Positions 1-12,115 are shown, counted from the first letter of the stretch. The stretch: DNA of 64,000 bases from Zerene cesonia (GCF_012273895.1 NW_024045132.1:2914001-2978000), one strand, 5' to 3'. Translations and numbers: made by a program. Notes: generated by a model not told the origin, from the letters alone.

Positions 1-684
1 AATATGTACCTTCATTAAAAGTATTTACATAAAACGCAGTAAATATTCGATCAATTCGTAAACGCATTTGTTTACCAGTTTACATAACACGGCAGGTTTA
101 ATAGTATTATATAAGCACTTTCCCCTAAGAACATTAGCCTAGTGCGTTGGGCATAGACAACTGTTTGTGCTAGATACCACAGACCCAGCAAACATGTCAC
201 TTCGTGTACCTAAATATGCGTAAAAATTTCAATTTGCGAACAAATTTTCTACTATTGGAAATTCTTTTTAACTCTTCTTCGAACTTAATTTCATTGGAAT
301 AAACAATAGTTAAACATAAATAAATAAAGCAGTATAATAATAAAAAATAGTAATTAAGCTTAACCAGTTAAACAGGCCATTACTGCCAGCTTTGTAGAAT
401 ATGTAGTAATTAAAAAAAAATATTTTAGTATATTGATACCAAAAGACAATCTTAGCTTACAATCAGGCGAGATCGTGGTCAAGCGCTTCCCTATCATGAA
501 TAAAAAAAAAAACAAAAAAACAAGGAAGTTATTTAGGGTATGTAACTATACTCTTAGTAGGTTACGAGAACCATGCCAATAAGAGATTCAAATGGAACAA
601 CACGCTTTTAATTACGCGAGGGAAAAATAATCATAATTAGGCTATATTTCTTTGCTTTGATTGTGATGGTCAGACCATGATCTA

Positions 685-790
685 ACACACTGGCTAAGTA
701 TGGTTTAGCAAATGTGGCATGTTGAAGAACTAATTTGTTATACTGACAGGCTGCTGGCATGCTGCATTTAAGGAACACGATAATATTAAA
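685..790 (-). mobile_element. SINE family G, degraded fragment
   Basis: The forward strand reads CACACTGGCTAAGTATGG, TTAGCAAATGTGGCATG, then CAGGCTGCTGGCATGC, resembling the inverse of the family G central part. The match is weak. Confidence 0.35.
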
Positions 791-1171
791 AAAAACTATT
801 GTCACAGACGCTACTTAAAAGCGCGATCCAGCTAATGGTGACAAAATAAAATGTTATATAGCAATGCATAGATATTTGTAGTCTGAGGACCTAGTTCCCA
901 TAAAGTTCAATCGAACTGTTTACATTTATATCATTATTAATAAAAAATACCTAATACATATTCACGGCAATAAATATACTGTGACGTCATAGGTCTCAAA
1001 CGAAGTGTCATTTTTGATCCGTCCAGTGTAATATGCGGTCTGTGGGTATGACCTAGTGTTAGACTCTCGCAACTGCACTGCTGACAGGCGGTTAACCGAC
1101 TGACTGTAACTGATACTATAATCTAGCTTTTGGCGCCGGCGCAAATTCTGCAGTCTCTGATACCTACATAT

Positions 1172-1387
1172 ATATACGTACTAGCTGCGCTCCGCGGTTT
1201 TATCCGCGTAAGTCCGTATCCCGTAGGAATATCTGGATAAAATGTTGCCTATATGTTATTCAGTTGTCCAGCTGTCCACGTATCAAATTTCATTGCAATC
1301 GGTTCAGTAGTTTTTGCGTGAAAGAGCAACAAACACACACACACATCCTTTCAAACTTTCGCATTTATAATATTACTAGGAATAGTA
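1172..1387 (-). repeat. Lepidopteran interspersed repeat, family A
   Basis: It starts TACTAGCTGCGCTCCGCGG, contains AAGTCCGTATCCCGTAGG and TTGCAATCGGTTCAGTAG, passes through an (AC)n run and ends TTTCGCATTTATAATATTAC. This is a very common lepidopteran module, probably a non-autonomous element or a retrotransposon tail. The inverse arrangement is taken as plus. Confidence 0.75.
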
Positions 1388-1595
1388 GGATTAAAAGGAT
1401 AAGAAGTAGGATAGGATAGGATAAGTTAAATTATTAATGTCGGTACATATTAGTATAGCAGCTATTGAATTAAGTACATAACAAGAGCCTCGAAGATTAA
1501 TTTTTGATAAGAAGTACTTCGCCACAAATCTAAAAGGTATGAAATATTCTCTTAGCATGTTTCATTACATCTCAACTTCATAAAAAAACGTTCCC

Positions 1596-1596
<1 letters not shown>

Positions 1597-1648
<52 letters not shown>
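1597..1648. repeat. (TA)26 microsatellite
   Basis: A pure TA run is followed to about 1720 by AT-rich sequence in which TTTATATTTAATTTAT occurs twice. Confidence 0.95.
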
Positions 1649-1653
<5 letters not shown>

Positions 1654-1756
1654 TTAATTTATGTATATATTATTAATATATATATATTATTTATATTTAA
1701 TTTATATTTATTTGTTGATATTAATTTCGTGGGAAGGTTTTTTTTTCTTATATAAT

Positions 1757-1895
1757 ACTAGCTGATCCGGCAAACGCTGTTCCTCCTTACATTTATGATT
1801 TAGGGGTATGAAAAAGAGGAGTTAGCCGATTCTCAGATCTACTCGCTATGCACACAAAATTCCCTTCGCATTTATAATATTAGTAGGATAGGATG
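1757..1895 (-). repeat. Composite repeat fragment ending in the family A terminal box
   Basis: ACTAGCTGATCCGGCAAACG opens another common lepidopteran module; the right end TTCGCATTTATAATATTAG is the family A terminus. The middle is short and rearranged. Confidence 0.5.
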
Positions 1896-2099
1896 TATGA
1901 ATGGGTCAAGGAGGTAAAGGTCCTTGAAGTTTTGAAAAAGACTAACTATGGACCGTAAGAAGGTATTCTCTTAAACTTTTCACAATTCATTTATTTCCAT
2001 ATAATTATTAGACATACCGAAATAACTTTTCCTAATAAACAATTCAGATTGAGAAAACAAGTTTAAAATGTTCTGTTTAATTAGGGTTAAATAAAGCGG

Positions 2100-3600
2100 C
2101 TTAATAATATGGTACGATCCTTAGAGAAATTTAAGGACTTTCTCCAGGGAATCATATGATTCGCATCTATGTCTGAAACCATCTGAATTAAAAGTAAGCA
2201 CGTATTTATAAGCATTTATATTAATTTAAATATTGAGTCTGTTTAGTGAAGAAAATATTATAAACAATATAAACTACCAATATTAAACTATTTTTAAATT
2301 TGTATTGGATATAATAATTATATGCAATGTCTTCATTAGCAAAAACATTTTGTAGCGTTTCTACAAAGGTTTATTAAAAATGATCAATTTCTTATTTATT
2401 CTTAGAAATGTAGAAAAAAGCAATATGCAATATTTCAGTCAGTAGAAAAGTACCCTATTTGTAAGACTTCGCTGATCGTCTGTCTGCCCGTCCGTCCGTC
2501 CGTCCGTCCGTCCGTCTGTCTGTCGCCAAGCTATTCTCATACAAGCGATCTCTACCAGAGTTGCACCACCGCCACCACCAGCAAACTTTTAAATACGTTA
2601 ATTTTGAGAGTTTATAATATATTTTATCAAACTTCCAAAAATGCTCACCATCATAAAGATTTAGTATTATGAAGATTTATTGCACAGCTTGTTTTGTGTA
2701 CAATTTAAAATTAAAAAATTCCTAGGGAGTTACTGACAACAACTTTTTTTTATATTTACTTGAAATGTCCTTGATCAATTGAAAAGTGATCCCCAAAATA
2801 TCAGTAATAGTCTATTGCTAAGACGATCAGCTCAGGTAGGGTTATATAGCGGCGTGATGTATGACGTCACACAGACGGTCCCAGAAGGTCTTCGTGAATA
2901 ATTATCTAGAAACTTCGATACCCAACTTGTAATTGGATGATTCTCGGGTATTTCAATTTTGTCTGCAAATTGTGATAGATTTGGATATGTTCTCTTAAAT
3001 TTAATGACAAGTTAATTTTTTTACATAATAAATAAAAAATATATTATTCGAAAGCATTTTTGTAGGTTTTATTGCTTTTTATGTTAATTTACAAAGTTAC
3101 TAACTAATTCGTAACACATATGTATCTCAGTATTTGAGAAGTAATAATTTATTGTATTGTATTCTTAAATCTACTGTTACTTGCATGACACAACAGCTAT
3201 AGATCTACAAATCACTGCCTATTACGACCAATAAACCTTTGCTATCATATCACAGTGCCTAATAAATATTAATTCTCTTATTCAAACAATTAACTTAATG
3301 TCAGCAATATAATTTTATAACTTATAAGTTAAATGATACTTAATAGAAGTATCATATTTAAATGATGTATTAAATAAATCATATTAATATCGTAAAACCA
3401 ATTTTATGAGCGACTAACAAGCATCTTAAAGAGGTTTTCTCTACAATGAATAAGAGACAATTCAGTCAATGTAATCACCCTAACATTAAAAGAACCTTTG
3501 ACCCCATAAACTCACAATATAGATACCTATTTAACTTAATGACTCGTATTCCTATATGTTAATCGGCATGAACAAATAGACGTATAAAATTCAAATTACT
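2100..3600. other. AT-rich non-coding stretch
   Basis: Apart from the CGTC microsatellite and a TGACGTCA octamer at 2862-2869, I see no gene, RNA or recognisable repeat. Confidence 0.6.
2477..2524. repeat. (CGTC)n / (TGTC)n microsatellite
   Basis: A tetranucleotide array of seven or more CGTC units is flanked on both sides by TGTC variants. Such arrays often mark retroelement tails in moths. Confidence 0.9.
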
Positions 3601-3719
3601 TGTTCAACTAGGTTTTCGGCTGCGGCTTCGCTCGCGTGGTTAGTGGATATTCCCGTGGCAATGTAATGTTTCACTTTAATGTAATGTTTGTATTGTTTCA
3701 AATATAACGTAACGTATAC

Positions 3720-4135
3720 TCTCTTAAATCCGTCGTCCAGATCAATGAGGCGACGTGAGACGTGTTCTGCTCACGCTGCCTCATGAAGGTAGGAGGTACA
3801 TTCGCGCTTTATAGAGGTGATAACGGAGGAGGACCTGGTGACAGGCGCCCGCTGGCCTACGAATTCTCGAAGAGTTTCTTCCAACCCATGCTAACGTGGT
3901 GAGACGGAACATAGTGGAGTTTAGTCGGTAGGTCCACTGCCTATGGCATATAGGCAGTAGGAGTGCGACATAACCCGCGGTCTTTCCCCAAAGGCGTGGG
4001 TATACACGAGCATTCAAAAAAGCGTATACCACTCTCCAGTCTACTATCTGCAGGTACAAAACTCATACCACAAATTTGCTTCGTGACGATGCGAAAGAAA
4101 TGCACACGCACTTTCGCAAACATAATATCAGCAAA
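3720..4135. other. GC-richer block of unknown origin
   Basis: This block is clearly richer in G+C than its surroundings and gives short open frames on both strands (up to 92 codons), none with a recognisable domain or splice signals. CGGCTGCGGCTTCGCTCGCG just before it (from about 3616) is a common retroelement box, so a decayed mobile element is the likeliest explanation. Confidence 0.4.
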
Positions 4136-4204
4136 ATCAAATATCAAATCGGTTTAAGACCAATGCATTAAACACAGTTCGAAAGCTATACAAGTAGCTT
4201 AATC

Positions 4205-4418
4205 CAGATCTTACAGCTCAAAGAACAATTATTTTTAACAAAAAACTCAATCAGCCGGATTTCAGAACTAAACCGAATTTGAATGGGACTACGTGGCCGA
4301 CTTCAGAATCATCTTAAACAACGGTTCACCTATCAAAAAGCCACGAACACGCGCAAATAAAAATACAGTACCAAATTGATAACCTCCTCCTTTTCTTGAA
4401 GTCGGTTGCAAAATATAC
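4205..4418 (-). repeat. Non-LTR retrotransposon 3' tail-like repeat, family I
   Basis: The forward strand ends CTCCTCCTTTTCTTGAAGTCGGTTG, read here as short matches around CCTCCTCC and GAAGTCGGTTG. The minus strand carries TGAACCGTTGTTTAAGATG and CCACGTAGTCCCATTC, typical of this lepidopteran tail. Confidence 0.55.
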
Positions 4419-5055
4419 TGGCAATATCTACAATAATAATTGAAGATTACACATATCTAAATGAATAGTAAGCAAGAAGTCAACTCATATCAACAATGAA
4501 GACAAATGGGGAATGGCAAGCTAATAAACAGCTTATATAGTCAGCGGGTGTCCAATAACGCCGTATGCACGTACCGAACGACTTCTAATTGTTTTCCTTA
4601 CTAGCCGATCCGGACATGTTATCTTGTCCAAATTCCAATACAAAAAGCTAGAAGCAAGATAGGTTAACAAGAAATTATGGACATCAACTTTATATCTATC
4701 CATTTCGATAGCAGAGTAAAAACAATAACATTAACCATCAAATATGCTTCTCGTAATATTGTGTTGTAAAAATCTTTGCAGCAGTGTGAAGACCATATTT
4801 CTATTAAACTCTTTTACAACTAAAATTGCCGTCATAGCACCGTAAAGCATTAAAGAATAATAACCATGAAATCTTATATCCGTCATCAATATCAAGTTAT
4901 AGTGTTTCATATAGATTAGGTGTGAAGACACATTTGTATAGGTCGTCTATCGCCATCACTTCTCCACACTAGGAATTAAAACTGCTTTAAACGCCAGAGA
5001 AAGCATCCCGGCGTATGTTTAAAAATAATGCTTATATAAATTCTACTTCCTACCA

Positions 5056-5255
5056 TATAATATTATAAATGCGAAAGTTTGTAAGGATGTGTGTGCGTTT
5101 GTTGCTCTTTCACGCAAATACAACTGAACCGATTGCAATGAATTTTGGTACGTAGACAGCTGGATAACTGGAATAACATATGGGCAACTTTTTATCCCGA
5201 TATTCCTACGCGATACGGACTTACGAGGATGAAACCGCGGAGTGCAGCTAGTAAT
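5056..5255 (+). repeat. Repeat family A, full module
   Basis: It runs from ATTATAAATGCGAAAGTTTG through CTCTTTCACGCAAATAC and TATCCCGATATTCCTACG to AAACCGCGGAGTGCAGCTAG. It matches 1172-1387 in the opposite orientation. Confidence 0.75.
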
Positions 5256-5992
5256 AAATATAACCTACATTTATTACTAGCTGCACCATGATTTTTCGAG
5301 AAATCCACGCAGTTATCGCATAACAAAATCAAAAATCAATTTAAGAATCTTCGCTTTGGGAATGTCCGAAAAAACACTTTTTGTATGACTGTACTGTTTT
5401 TATCTTATTGTATGACTATAACACATAACCAAAGATAAACCAAACATGAGATGAACATTAGAGTTTCGAATATACAATACTGGTACTTATAAACAAAGAT
5501 TGATTTCATAATAAAATCGTATTCATCACCGCGCGATAATGCTCAAAAAACATGACGTTTCTATTCACAAGGGCAACCTTAACAACAAACCAGCCAGCCA
5601 GCTAAAAATAAATAATCACAAATCACAAATCACATTACGAAAAGGTTCAACATCACGACCGCAATTGAGTGTACTGAAACACATCAAACCACTTATTAAA
5701 GACAAGTTAATTACGCACGAATTAAAAGTGCACCTGTATTTGTTAACTGGTATGATAGGTTTTTTTTTCAAGTAATAGTTATACTCATTCTTGGTTGGTT
5801 TCGGTCTACATTTCACTCTCATGACGTGTTGGTAAAAAAGCGTAAAATTATAAAGGTAATCGTACGTGTGATTGAATTTAAATTAATTAGTTTACTGACT
5901 TAAACTAAATCAATAATTGCCTTTTATTAGAACATAAATAGATGCAAAGAATAATTCTGTTTTCTTTATATGAATTAGGATAGTAATTTAGC

Positions 5993-6092
5993 TTTAGTGG
6001 TTAGCTGAGCGATGTCACCCAAGTCGTAAATGATGTTTATATGGCATCATGCCTAAGGTCTTCCTCAATAGGGTTCGAATGGAAGAAAGAAA
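5993..6092 (+). mobile_element. Possible degraded tRNA-derived SINE head
   Basis: AGTGGTTAGCTGAGCG resembles an A box region and GGGTTCGAATGG a B box about 65 bp later, with GGCATCATGCCTAAGG between. The spacing suits a tRNA-derived SINE, but no tail or target duplication was found. Confidence 0.3.
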
Positions 6093-7159
6093 TGGTCAAA
6101 ATGATCAACAAAAGCAGGGGTTCGATAATTAATTTTTGTCCTGAGTTTGCGTGTTCAAACAAACAAAATCTTCAGATATATATTTTTTATAAATAACGAT
6201 GAGATCACATGTATGTATGACATTTCATCATTTTATAATCATTATGGTGTGTAATTTCTCAATTAATAAGTGTCTAGGCAATAAAAAATAAGGAATCCAG
6301 TACTCGAAGAACATCGATTGAAATTTGTTAAACACAAATGTAAAATTCTTTCACATTTTATGACACAATAATGTATAAGCTGTAACATATACTTTGTATA
6401 ACAATAAACCAGTTGTATAACAGGCGAATAAATATATTTATAATAATAATAAGAGACCGGAGATAACACTATTGGTCACGCAATATAGTTCCACGTTTGC
6501 GATACAGTTTGTTCGTTTTATTCACATATTTCATATATCATTTGTTTAAATATTAGCACGGGATGCGAGACCATCTGCACATTCAAGGTGAATTATGTTT
6601 TTAATAATGATTTCGTATTTAATATTTATAAATTAGTGTTATTTTAGATATATTGGTATTTTATATTATTATTCTTTGTCTGTTGAGAATATATCGGGTA
6701 AACAATTGCCATTACAGACAAATATATTTCTTTCCTAAATAAATAAATTCTAACTATAAGTTATGTACATTGTTATTTTATTTGTTATTAGATACTTTTT
6801 TTATTGAATTTACAAATTTGTATAGCTATTTGTTCATGAAAAAATATGAGTTATCAAATATACTATATTCTACACTTTTCCTTTTATTTACGAGTAATTA
6901 TTGAGATGGTAATGGAATTGGAAATGAGTTTTGTTTGCAGCAAGGATTTAGACAAAGAAAAGGACCAGAAGACTTATGTATAAAGAAAATAGTTCATTAT
7001 TTCGCTTCTTTTCACTACTTCTGGTTATCATAAATGTACTATAGACAACAAGAAAATCCAAGCTTTATTTTTTATTTAATTAAAGTCATTCCTCGTCCGT
7101 CGTCGGTGCTTATATTGAAAATTTTTATTTACGCCATAAGCGGGCAACTGAAATTGTGG

Positions 7160-7465
7160 TTCGCCTGGCGCTAAGCGAACATTATCGCCCATGAACATTC
7201 GCAGAGGAAGTGCCTCTGCGACTGCGCTGGCCGCTTTTAAGGGGAAAAGGATAAGGAAAGGATTGACGACAAGAAAGAAGGAATAGACTGGGAAGGGTGA
7301 GTAAAACGAAACGGGCCTCCGGCTTCCCTAGTTGCCGTACGAAACACAGTAGCATGCTACTGTTCCACGCTGCTCTCCTATGGGAGTGTGGTACTTCCCC
7401 GGCGCGAGCTGGCCCAATCCGTCGCCGAGGCGTCTTTCAATTTCGACAATTTTCATCCCCTATTT
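7160..7465 (+). repeat. Lepidopteran interspersed repeat, family H (long copy)
   Basis: CGCCCATGAACATTCGCAGAG, GGATAAGGAAAGGATTGACG, GGGCCTCCGGCTTCCCTAG and GAGTGTGGTACTTCCCCGG are in the order seen in the other copies. The GC-rich body gives a spurious 91-codon reading frame at 7297, which should not be taken as a gene. At least eight more copies or fragments are in this window. Confidence 0.75.
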
Positions 7466-8149
7466 TACACACACAGCGAGTTTATTATAGACGCGTAGCA
7501 CCACAACTAAACATAGCAATAAACTTCCTAACTGTACGGCAGTATGGTAATCTTCGTGACCGAGTAATATGAAGTGTTATAACTCTAGGTTATAGGGTGT
7601 GTGGGCGTGTGACGATTGAATTCAGACATATCGAATGACGTCAGTGACGGCGATAACGTTTCATTACTGGCTGTATCGGATAATACATAATTTATTGAAG
7701 TAAATAGATGTTTATTTAATTGAAGATGGTACTAATATAAAATATAAGATACATAAATCTGCCAACCCCTTAACCAGCATAATCTAAAGCCCGATACTAC
7801 CTACTGGAAGCAAAAGCCACAAATAAATGTCATATGCACTTTTCAGACACATTTCTTTGGGAACTTAACTTGGTTACTAATTATCTATAGGGACCGTAAC
7901 ACGTAGGGTTTAACAATTCATAAAATGCGCCATTAAGATGCCTTCTAAAACTTTCAATACTATAGCGGTAACCCATCTTAAAGTTTACCGCACTTTGTAT
8001 AGCTTTACCCACCGATCAATTAAGACCATTAGATGTAATTAACATTGAATGTCGCAATTAAGATGCGCGTCTAATCGTAAGACATCAGTGACGCGTTCAA
8101 AAAACAAGTCCATACTTTTTTGCAAAACAAATATCGTCATCAAACCCAT

Positions 8150-8312
8150 ATACTCGTATTATGATGCTACAGCAGGGACACGGGCCTTCTACGAGGGTTC
8201 CGGCACTGGCCAAATGTGGGTTAGCAGATGTCATAAGTCGTCGAACTTTTGATTCTTCGATAGGCCGGTTTCCCCACGCTGTGGTTTTCACCTCGCCTTT
8301 TCCTTTCGACCA
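8150..8312 (-). mobile_element. SINE family G, partial copy
   Basis: The reverse complement has AAACCGGCCTATCGAAGAAT, AAGTTCGACGACTTATGACA, TTTGGCCAGTGCCGG and CCCTCGTAG in the order of the 13340 copy. The head and tail are eroded. Confidence 0.65.
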
Positions 8313-8934
8313 CAGGGTATGTGGATTGTGTATAAATAAATTGATAACGTAATACCTACATCAAAGTTATTATACCCTCAAAGAATTATCTAAAAACAAA
8401 ACAGATTGCTTAAAATAAGAACCTTAATGAGTTCGTGAAAAATGATTTTGAAAAGACCTTGTCAAAAAAGCCTTTTTGATTAATCCACTTCCGGGTCTTA
8501 ACAAGGAATTACTTAACTCACTTAAAGTGATCACACGAGCTTAGTAGTTCGTTTTAATTCTTTATTAAAGGTTTTTTTATATTGCAAAAAATGGAGGAAG
8601 CTTCTTCGATACATGTTAATGGACCATTTATATAATGATATTACATTTAGGTGTCTGATTACAAAAATATTTTAATTCAATGCATGAAAGTATAATAAAA
8701 CAATTTTAAAAGGCGTTATCTGTCCTATCCTTATCCTCGTCTTTTTGAATAATTTCTAAAAATAATAGGCGCAGGAGAAAATTTTGCAATAAGTTATATT
8801 CAAATTATTTATAAAATTAAAAGTCAACACTACAAAAATTCTGGATGCGTGTAAAATTGTCGTTTCAATTACAACTCAAACTTGACTTTATTGAGAAAAA
8901 ACTAATATTTCAGCGAGCTAGCAACAATGACAGC

Positions 8935-9030
8935 ATCCCTCAGTCGGTAGTTAGTCATGACGCCCCGGCGCCCGAGCGGCGCGCGCCTGATTACAGCCTA
9001 GCTCAATTATCAACTACCTACGCCTGACAA
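8935..9030. promoter_or_regulatory. CpG-rich island with initiator-like TCAGTC
   Basis: CCCTCAGTCGGTAGTTAGTC (8938-8957) contains an arthropod-type initiator. It is followed by CGCCCCGGCGCCCGAGCGGC and further CpGs, in otherwise strongly AT-rich DNA. It could be a transcription start or 5' exon, or a fragment of an unrecognised repeat. Confidence 0.3.
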
Positions 9031-9827
9031 CGGGACATCGGTTATACAAAAATATAGATTTATTAATATCCGATGTCAAATTGATCGTGGAAGGTTTGCT
9101 GTTAAATATATTGAAGTTTCTTTGTGGTTATTATTATGTTATATTTTTATTTTATTTTATTGCTGTTGTGTTTTATTTTAAGGTAAGCTTGCTTATGTTT
9201 TGAGTAAGTTTATTTCGAGAAATTTAAATTTTATTGGCCCTGTATTTTGCGCAATTTAAATTGATATCATTATAGAAATTAATATTGTAAGTGCACATTG
9301 TCACGTATTCCATTTATAAATATTAAATGTACATTTTATCAAAACAATTAAACTACGTATTACGACAGCATGTATTTTATTTGTTCCATTAATAAACATT
9401 AATAATTTAGAAGGAGGAAGGAGTAGAATCAATAACAAAGATAATAACAAAGAAAACATCATACATTGAAGATAGAGGGCCTTTGATATATTTCTCTTAT
9501 TTGGCAAGCCCTTTCACTACTCATTAGGTACATTTAATTTAACGATGCTATATTTAGACACTCACTCACTCACTCTTTCATTCATTTCTATTGTAAGTTA
9601 TTTTTATATGTAAACAGGGTAGAATTTAAACTCGTAATACTGTTAACATTCACTTTTAAGGAAAAAAAACATTCCATTATTTTACGATAGCAAGAATTGC
9701 ATTCAAGAATTTCCGAAAGTTCGCCCGGTAATCAAACAATTTATGAAATTTTTACGGATCTAAGAAGGGTTTTTTGTACATTGAATTGTATCAATATGTA
9801 AGTGATTATGTTTATATATTATAGAGC

Positions 9828-9896
9828 AAGAGCCCGTGAGGGCCAGACCTTAGTTAAAGTATAAAATCTAAAAGTTTCTCTGTGTATGCCCACTAT
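9828..9896 (+). repeat. Left 69-bp inverted arm next to assembly gap 1
   Basis: This stretch, from AAGAGCCCGTGAGGGCC to TGCCCACTAT, is the exact reverse complement of 10899-10967 on the other side of the gap. It behaves like a long terminal inverted repeat of a DNA element whose interior was not assembled. No clear direct target duplication is visible outside the arms, so a palindrome-induced assembly break is an alternative. Confidence 0.8.
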
Positions 9897-10896
9897 NNNN
9901 NNNNNNNNNNNNNNNNNNNNNNNNNNNNNNNNNNNNNNNNNNNNNNNNNNNNNNNNNNNNNNNNNNNNNNNNNNNNNNNNNNNNNNNNNNNNNNNNNNNN
10001 NNNNNNNNNNNNNNNNNNNNNNNNNNNNNNNNNNNNNNNNNNNNNNNNNNNNNNNNNNNNNNNNNNNNNNNNNNNNNNNNNNNNNNNNNNNNNNNNNNNN
10101 NNNNNNNNNNNNNNNNNNNNNNNNNNNNNNNNNNNNNNNNNNNNNNNNNNNNNNNNNNNNNNNNNNNNNNNNNNNNNNNNNNNNNNNNNNNNNNNNNNNN
10201 NNNNNNNNNNNNNNNNNNNNNNNNNNNNNNNNNNNNNNNNNNNNNNNNNNNNNNNNNNNNNNNNNNNNNNNNNNNNNNNNNNNNNNNNNNNNNNNNNNNN
10301 NNNNNNNNNNNNNNNNNNNNNNNNNNNNNNNNNNNNNNNNNNNNNNNNNNNNNNNNNNNNNNNNNNNNNNNNNNNNNNNNNNNNNNNNNNNNNNNNNNNN
10401 NNNNNNNNNNNNNNNNNNNNNNNNNNNNNNNNNNNNNNNNNNNNNNNNNNNNNNNNNNNNNNNNNNNNNNNNNNNNNNNNNNNNNNNNNNNNNNNNNNNN
10501 NNNNNNNNNNNNNNNNNNNNNNNNNNNNNNNNNNNNNNNNNNNNNNNNNNNNNNNNNNNNNNNNNNNNNNNNNNNNNNNNNNNNNNNNNNNNNNNNNNNN
10601 NNNNNNNNNNNNNNNNNNNNNNNNNNNNNNNNNNNNNNNNNNNNNNNNNNNNNNNNNNNNNNNNNNNNNNNNNNNNNNNNNNNNNNNNNNNNNNNNNNNN
10701 NNNNNNNNNNNNNNNNNNNNNNNNNNNNNNNNNNNNNNNNNNNNNNNNNNNNNNNNNNNNNNNNNNNNNNNNNNNNNNNNNNNNNNNNNNNNNNNNNNNN
10801 NNNNNNNNNNNNNNNNNNNNNNNNNNNNNNNNNNNNNNNNNNNNNNNNNNNNNNNNNNNNNNNNNNNNNNNNNNNNNNNNNNNNNNNNNNNNNNNN
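9897..10896. other. Assembly gap 1 (1000 N)
   Basis: The run is exactly 1000 N and is a placeholder; real length and content are unknown. Long reading frames across it are artefacts. Confidence 0.99.
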
Positions 10897-10898
10897 GT

Positions 10899-10967
10899 AT
10901 AGTGGGCATACACAGAGAAACTTTTAGATTTTATACTTTAACTAAGGTCTGGCCCTCACGGGCTCTT
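10899..10967 (-). repeat. Right 69-bp inverted arm next to assembly gap 1
   Basis: Perfect inverted copy of 9828-9896, ending GGCCCTCACGGGCTCTT. Two bases (GT) separate it from the N run, so the arm identity ends at the gap on the left side and just inside it here. Confidence 0.8.
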
Positions 10968-11000
10968 AGACTATTAGATTCTTGGTTTAATTAAATTAAA

Positions 11001-11057
11001 AAGTATCGTTGAATCGGTCATAAAAATATCGTCGATACCGATATATCGACGATACTT
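11001..11057. repeat. CGATA-rich palindrome
   Basis: TATCGTCGATA (11027-11037) and its reverse complement TATCGACGATA (11044-11054) flank CCGATA. AAGTATCGT (11001-11009) is also the reverse complement of 11049-11057. Six CGATA/TATCG pentamers fall in about 55 bp. In Drosophila, CGATA clusters bind the insulator protein BEAF-32; whether this applies here is unknown. Confidence 0.6.
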
Positions 11058-11377
11058 CGGGTTAGCCGGGTAGCGGTATCAGATGCATCCTTAATTTAAA
11101 TGCATGACACTCACATTGCATTTTAGTTCGTCTAAGTTACAGCGAAAATGCCATTTAACCATCGACTCCATAGCAAACATTTGCGTAGCATCGAAGTTAA
11201 AACGACGTGTTGCAGAGTCGCTCTCGAAATGTTCCTCGCAACACCATTATTATCAACACTGGGTTGATAACGTATATTGAAACGTTCTCGCCCGAGTAGT
11301 GATAATATTTAAACAAAGTTTTCAGCAATATTGTTGAACTGAAGAATCAAAATGCATAGACGCATATTTGTTGTATA

Positions 11378-11530
11378 TGTTCCAGTTACAACCCCTTTTC
11401 CGTTAGAATGCGCTTTTTCTAATTACCAAAAAAAATGGTTTTTCCATGGATAGAACTAGTTGAAAAAAGGCATAAAGTTACAACTAGTTTTAACTAGGGA
11501 AAACGCATTCTGACGAAAAGCCGGTTTTGA
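11378..11530. mobile_element. Small MITE-like inverted-repeat element
   Basis: TTTTCCGTTAGAATGCG near 11398 pairs imperfectly with CGCATTCTGACGAAAA near 11519, and the match continues inward through CTAATTA/TAACTAGG. The inner part carries repeated ACTAGTT motifs. No open reading frame is present. Boundaries and target duplication are unclear. Confidence 0.5.
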
Positions 11531-11934
11531 CGGTCACTAACATATATTTCACTAATGTTAAATAAAGATTTAATACAATTTAAACACGTCTTTAAAATTC
11601 ATGTCATCAATAAAGTCACAAGGATATTAAATTATAATTTCATAAAATACTTTTATGTCGTGTTTTTCACAGCCCGTTTCATAAGAATCAGAAGTTGTGG
11701 GAATATGGCGTCCCAGAGCAATTATTTCGTGTTTAACTCGCATCTTCTTGATGTATTGGGAGCTGGTGCGTAGTTCCGCGCTCTCGTTTCATCTGTCACA
11801 CGTGACAGTTAAATTAATTCTTGCTATTTTTTTTTTATTATAAGCTGCCTATGAAATTCGAGTACCAAAAAGTACTTCTGAATATGAGAAAAAGAAAATC
11901 GCGTTGTTATAATGTTTTATTTATATCATAGGGG

Positions 11935-12115
11935 TATATGATAAGAGTGGTGATCACGTGACGATAAGAGACCACCACCGCACATGAACATTTGCAGAGT
12001 TAAGGTCTATGAAAATGTGATGCTCGCCTTTAAAGGATAAGAAAAGGATTGTCAACGGGAATAAAAGAATGGACTGAGAAGGGTAAGTAAAAGGATTAGA
12101 GCCTCCGCCCTCTAT
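11935..12115 (+). repeat. Repeat family H, partial
   Basis: ACCACCGCACATGAACATTTG, GGATAAGAAAAGGATTGTC and ACTGAGAAGGGTAAGTAAAAG match the 7160 copy. Confidence 0.7.

Noticed and set aside
7297..7572. 91-codon plus frame in GC-rich DNA
   Set aside because: It lies within a family H repeat; similar frames appear in other copies with different breaks.
9819..10994. Long reading frames on both strands across gap 1
   Set aside because: They consist of N translated as unknown residues; the real bases are only the inverted arms.
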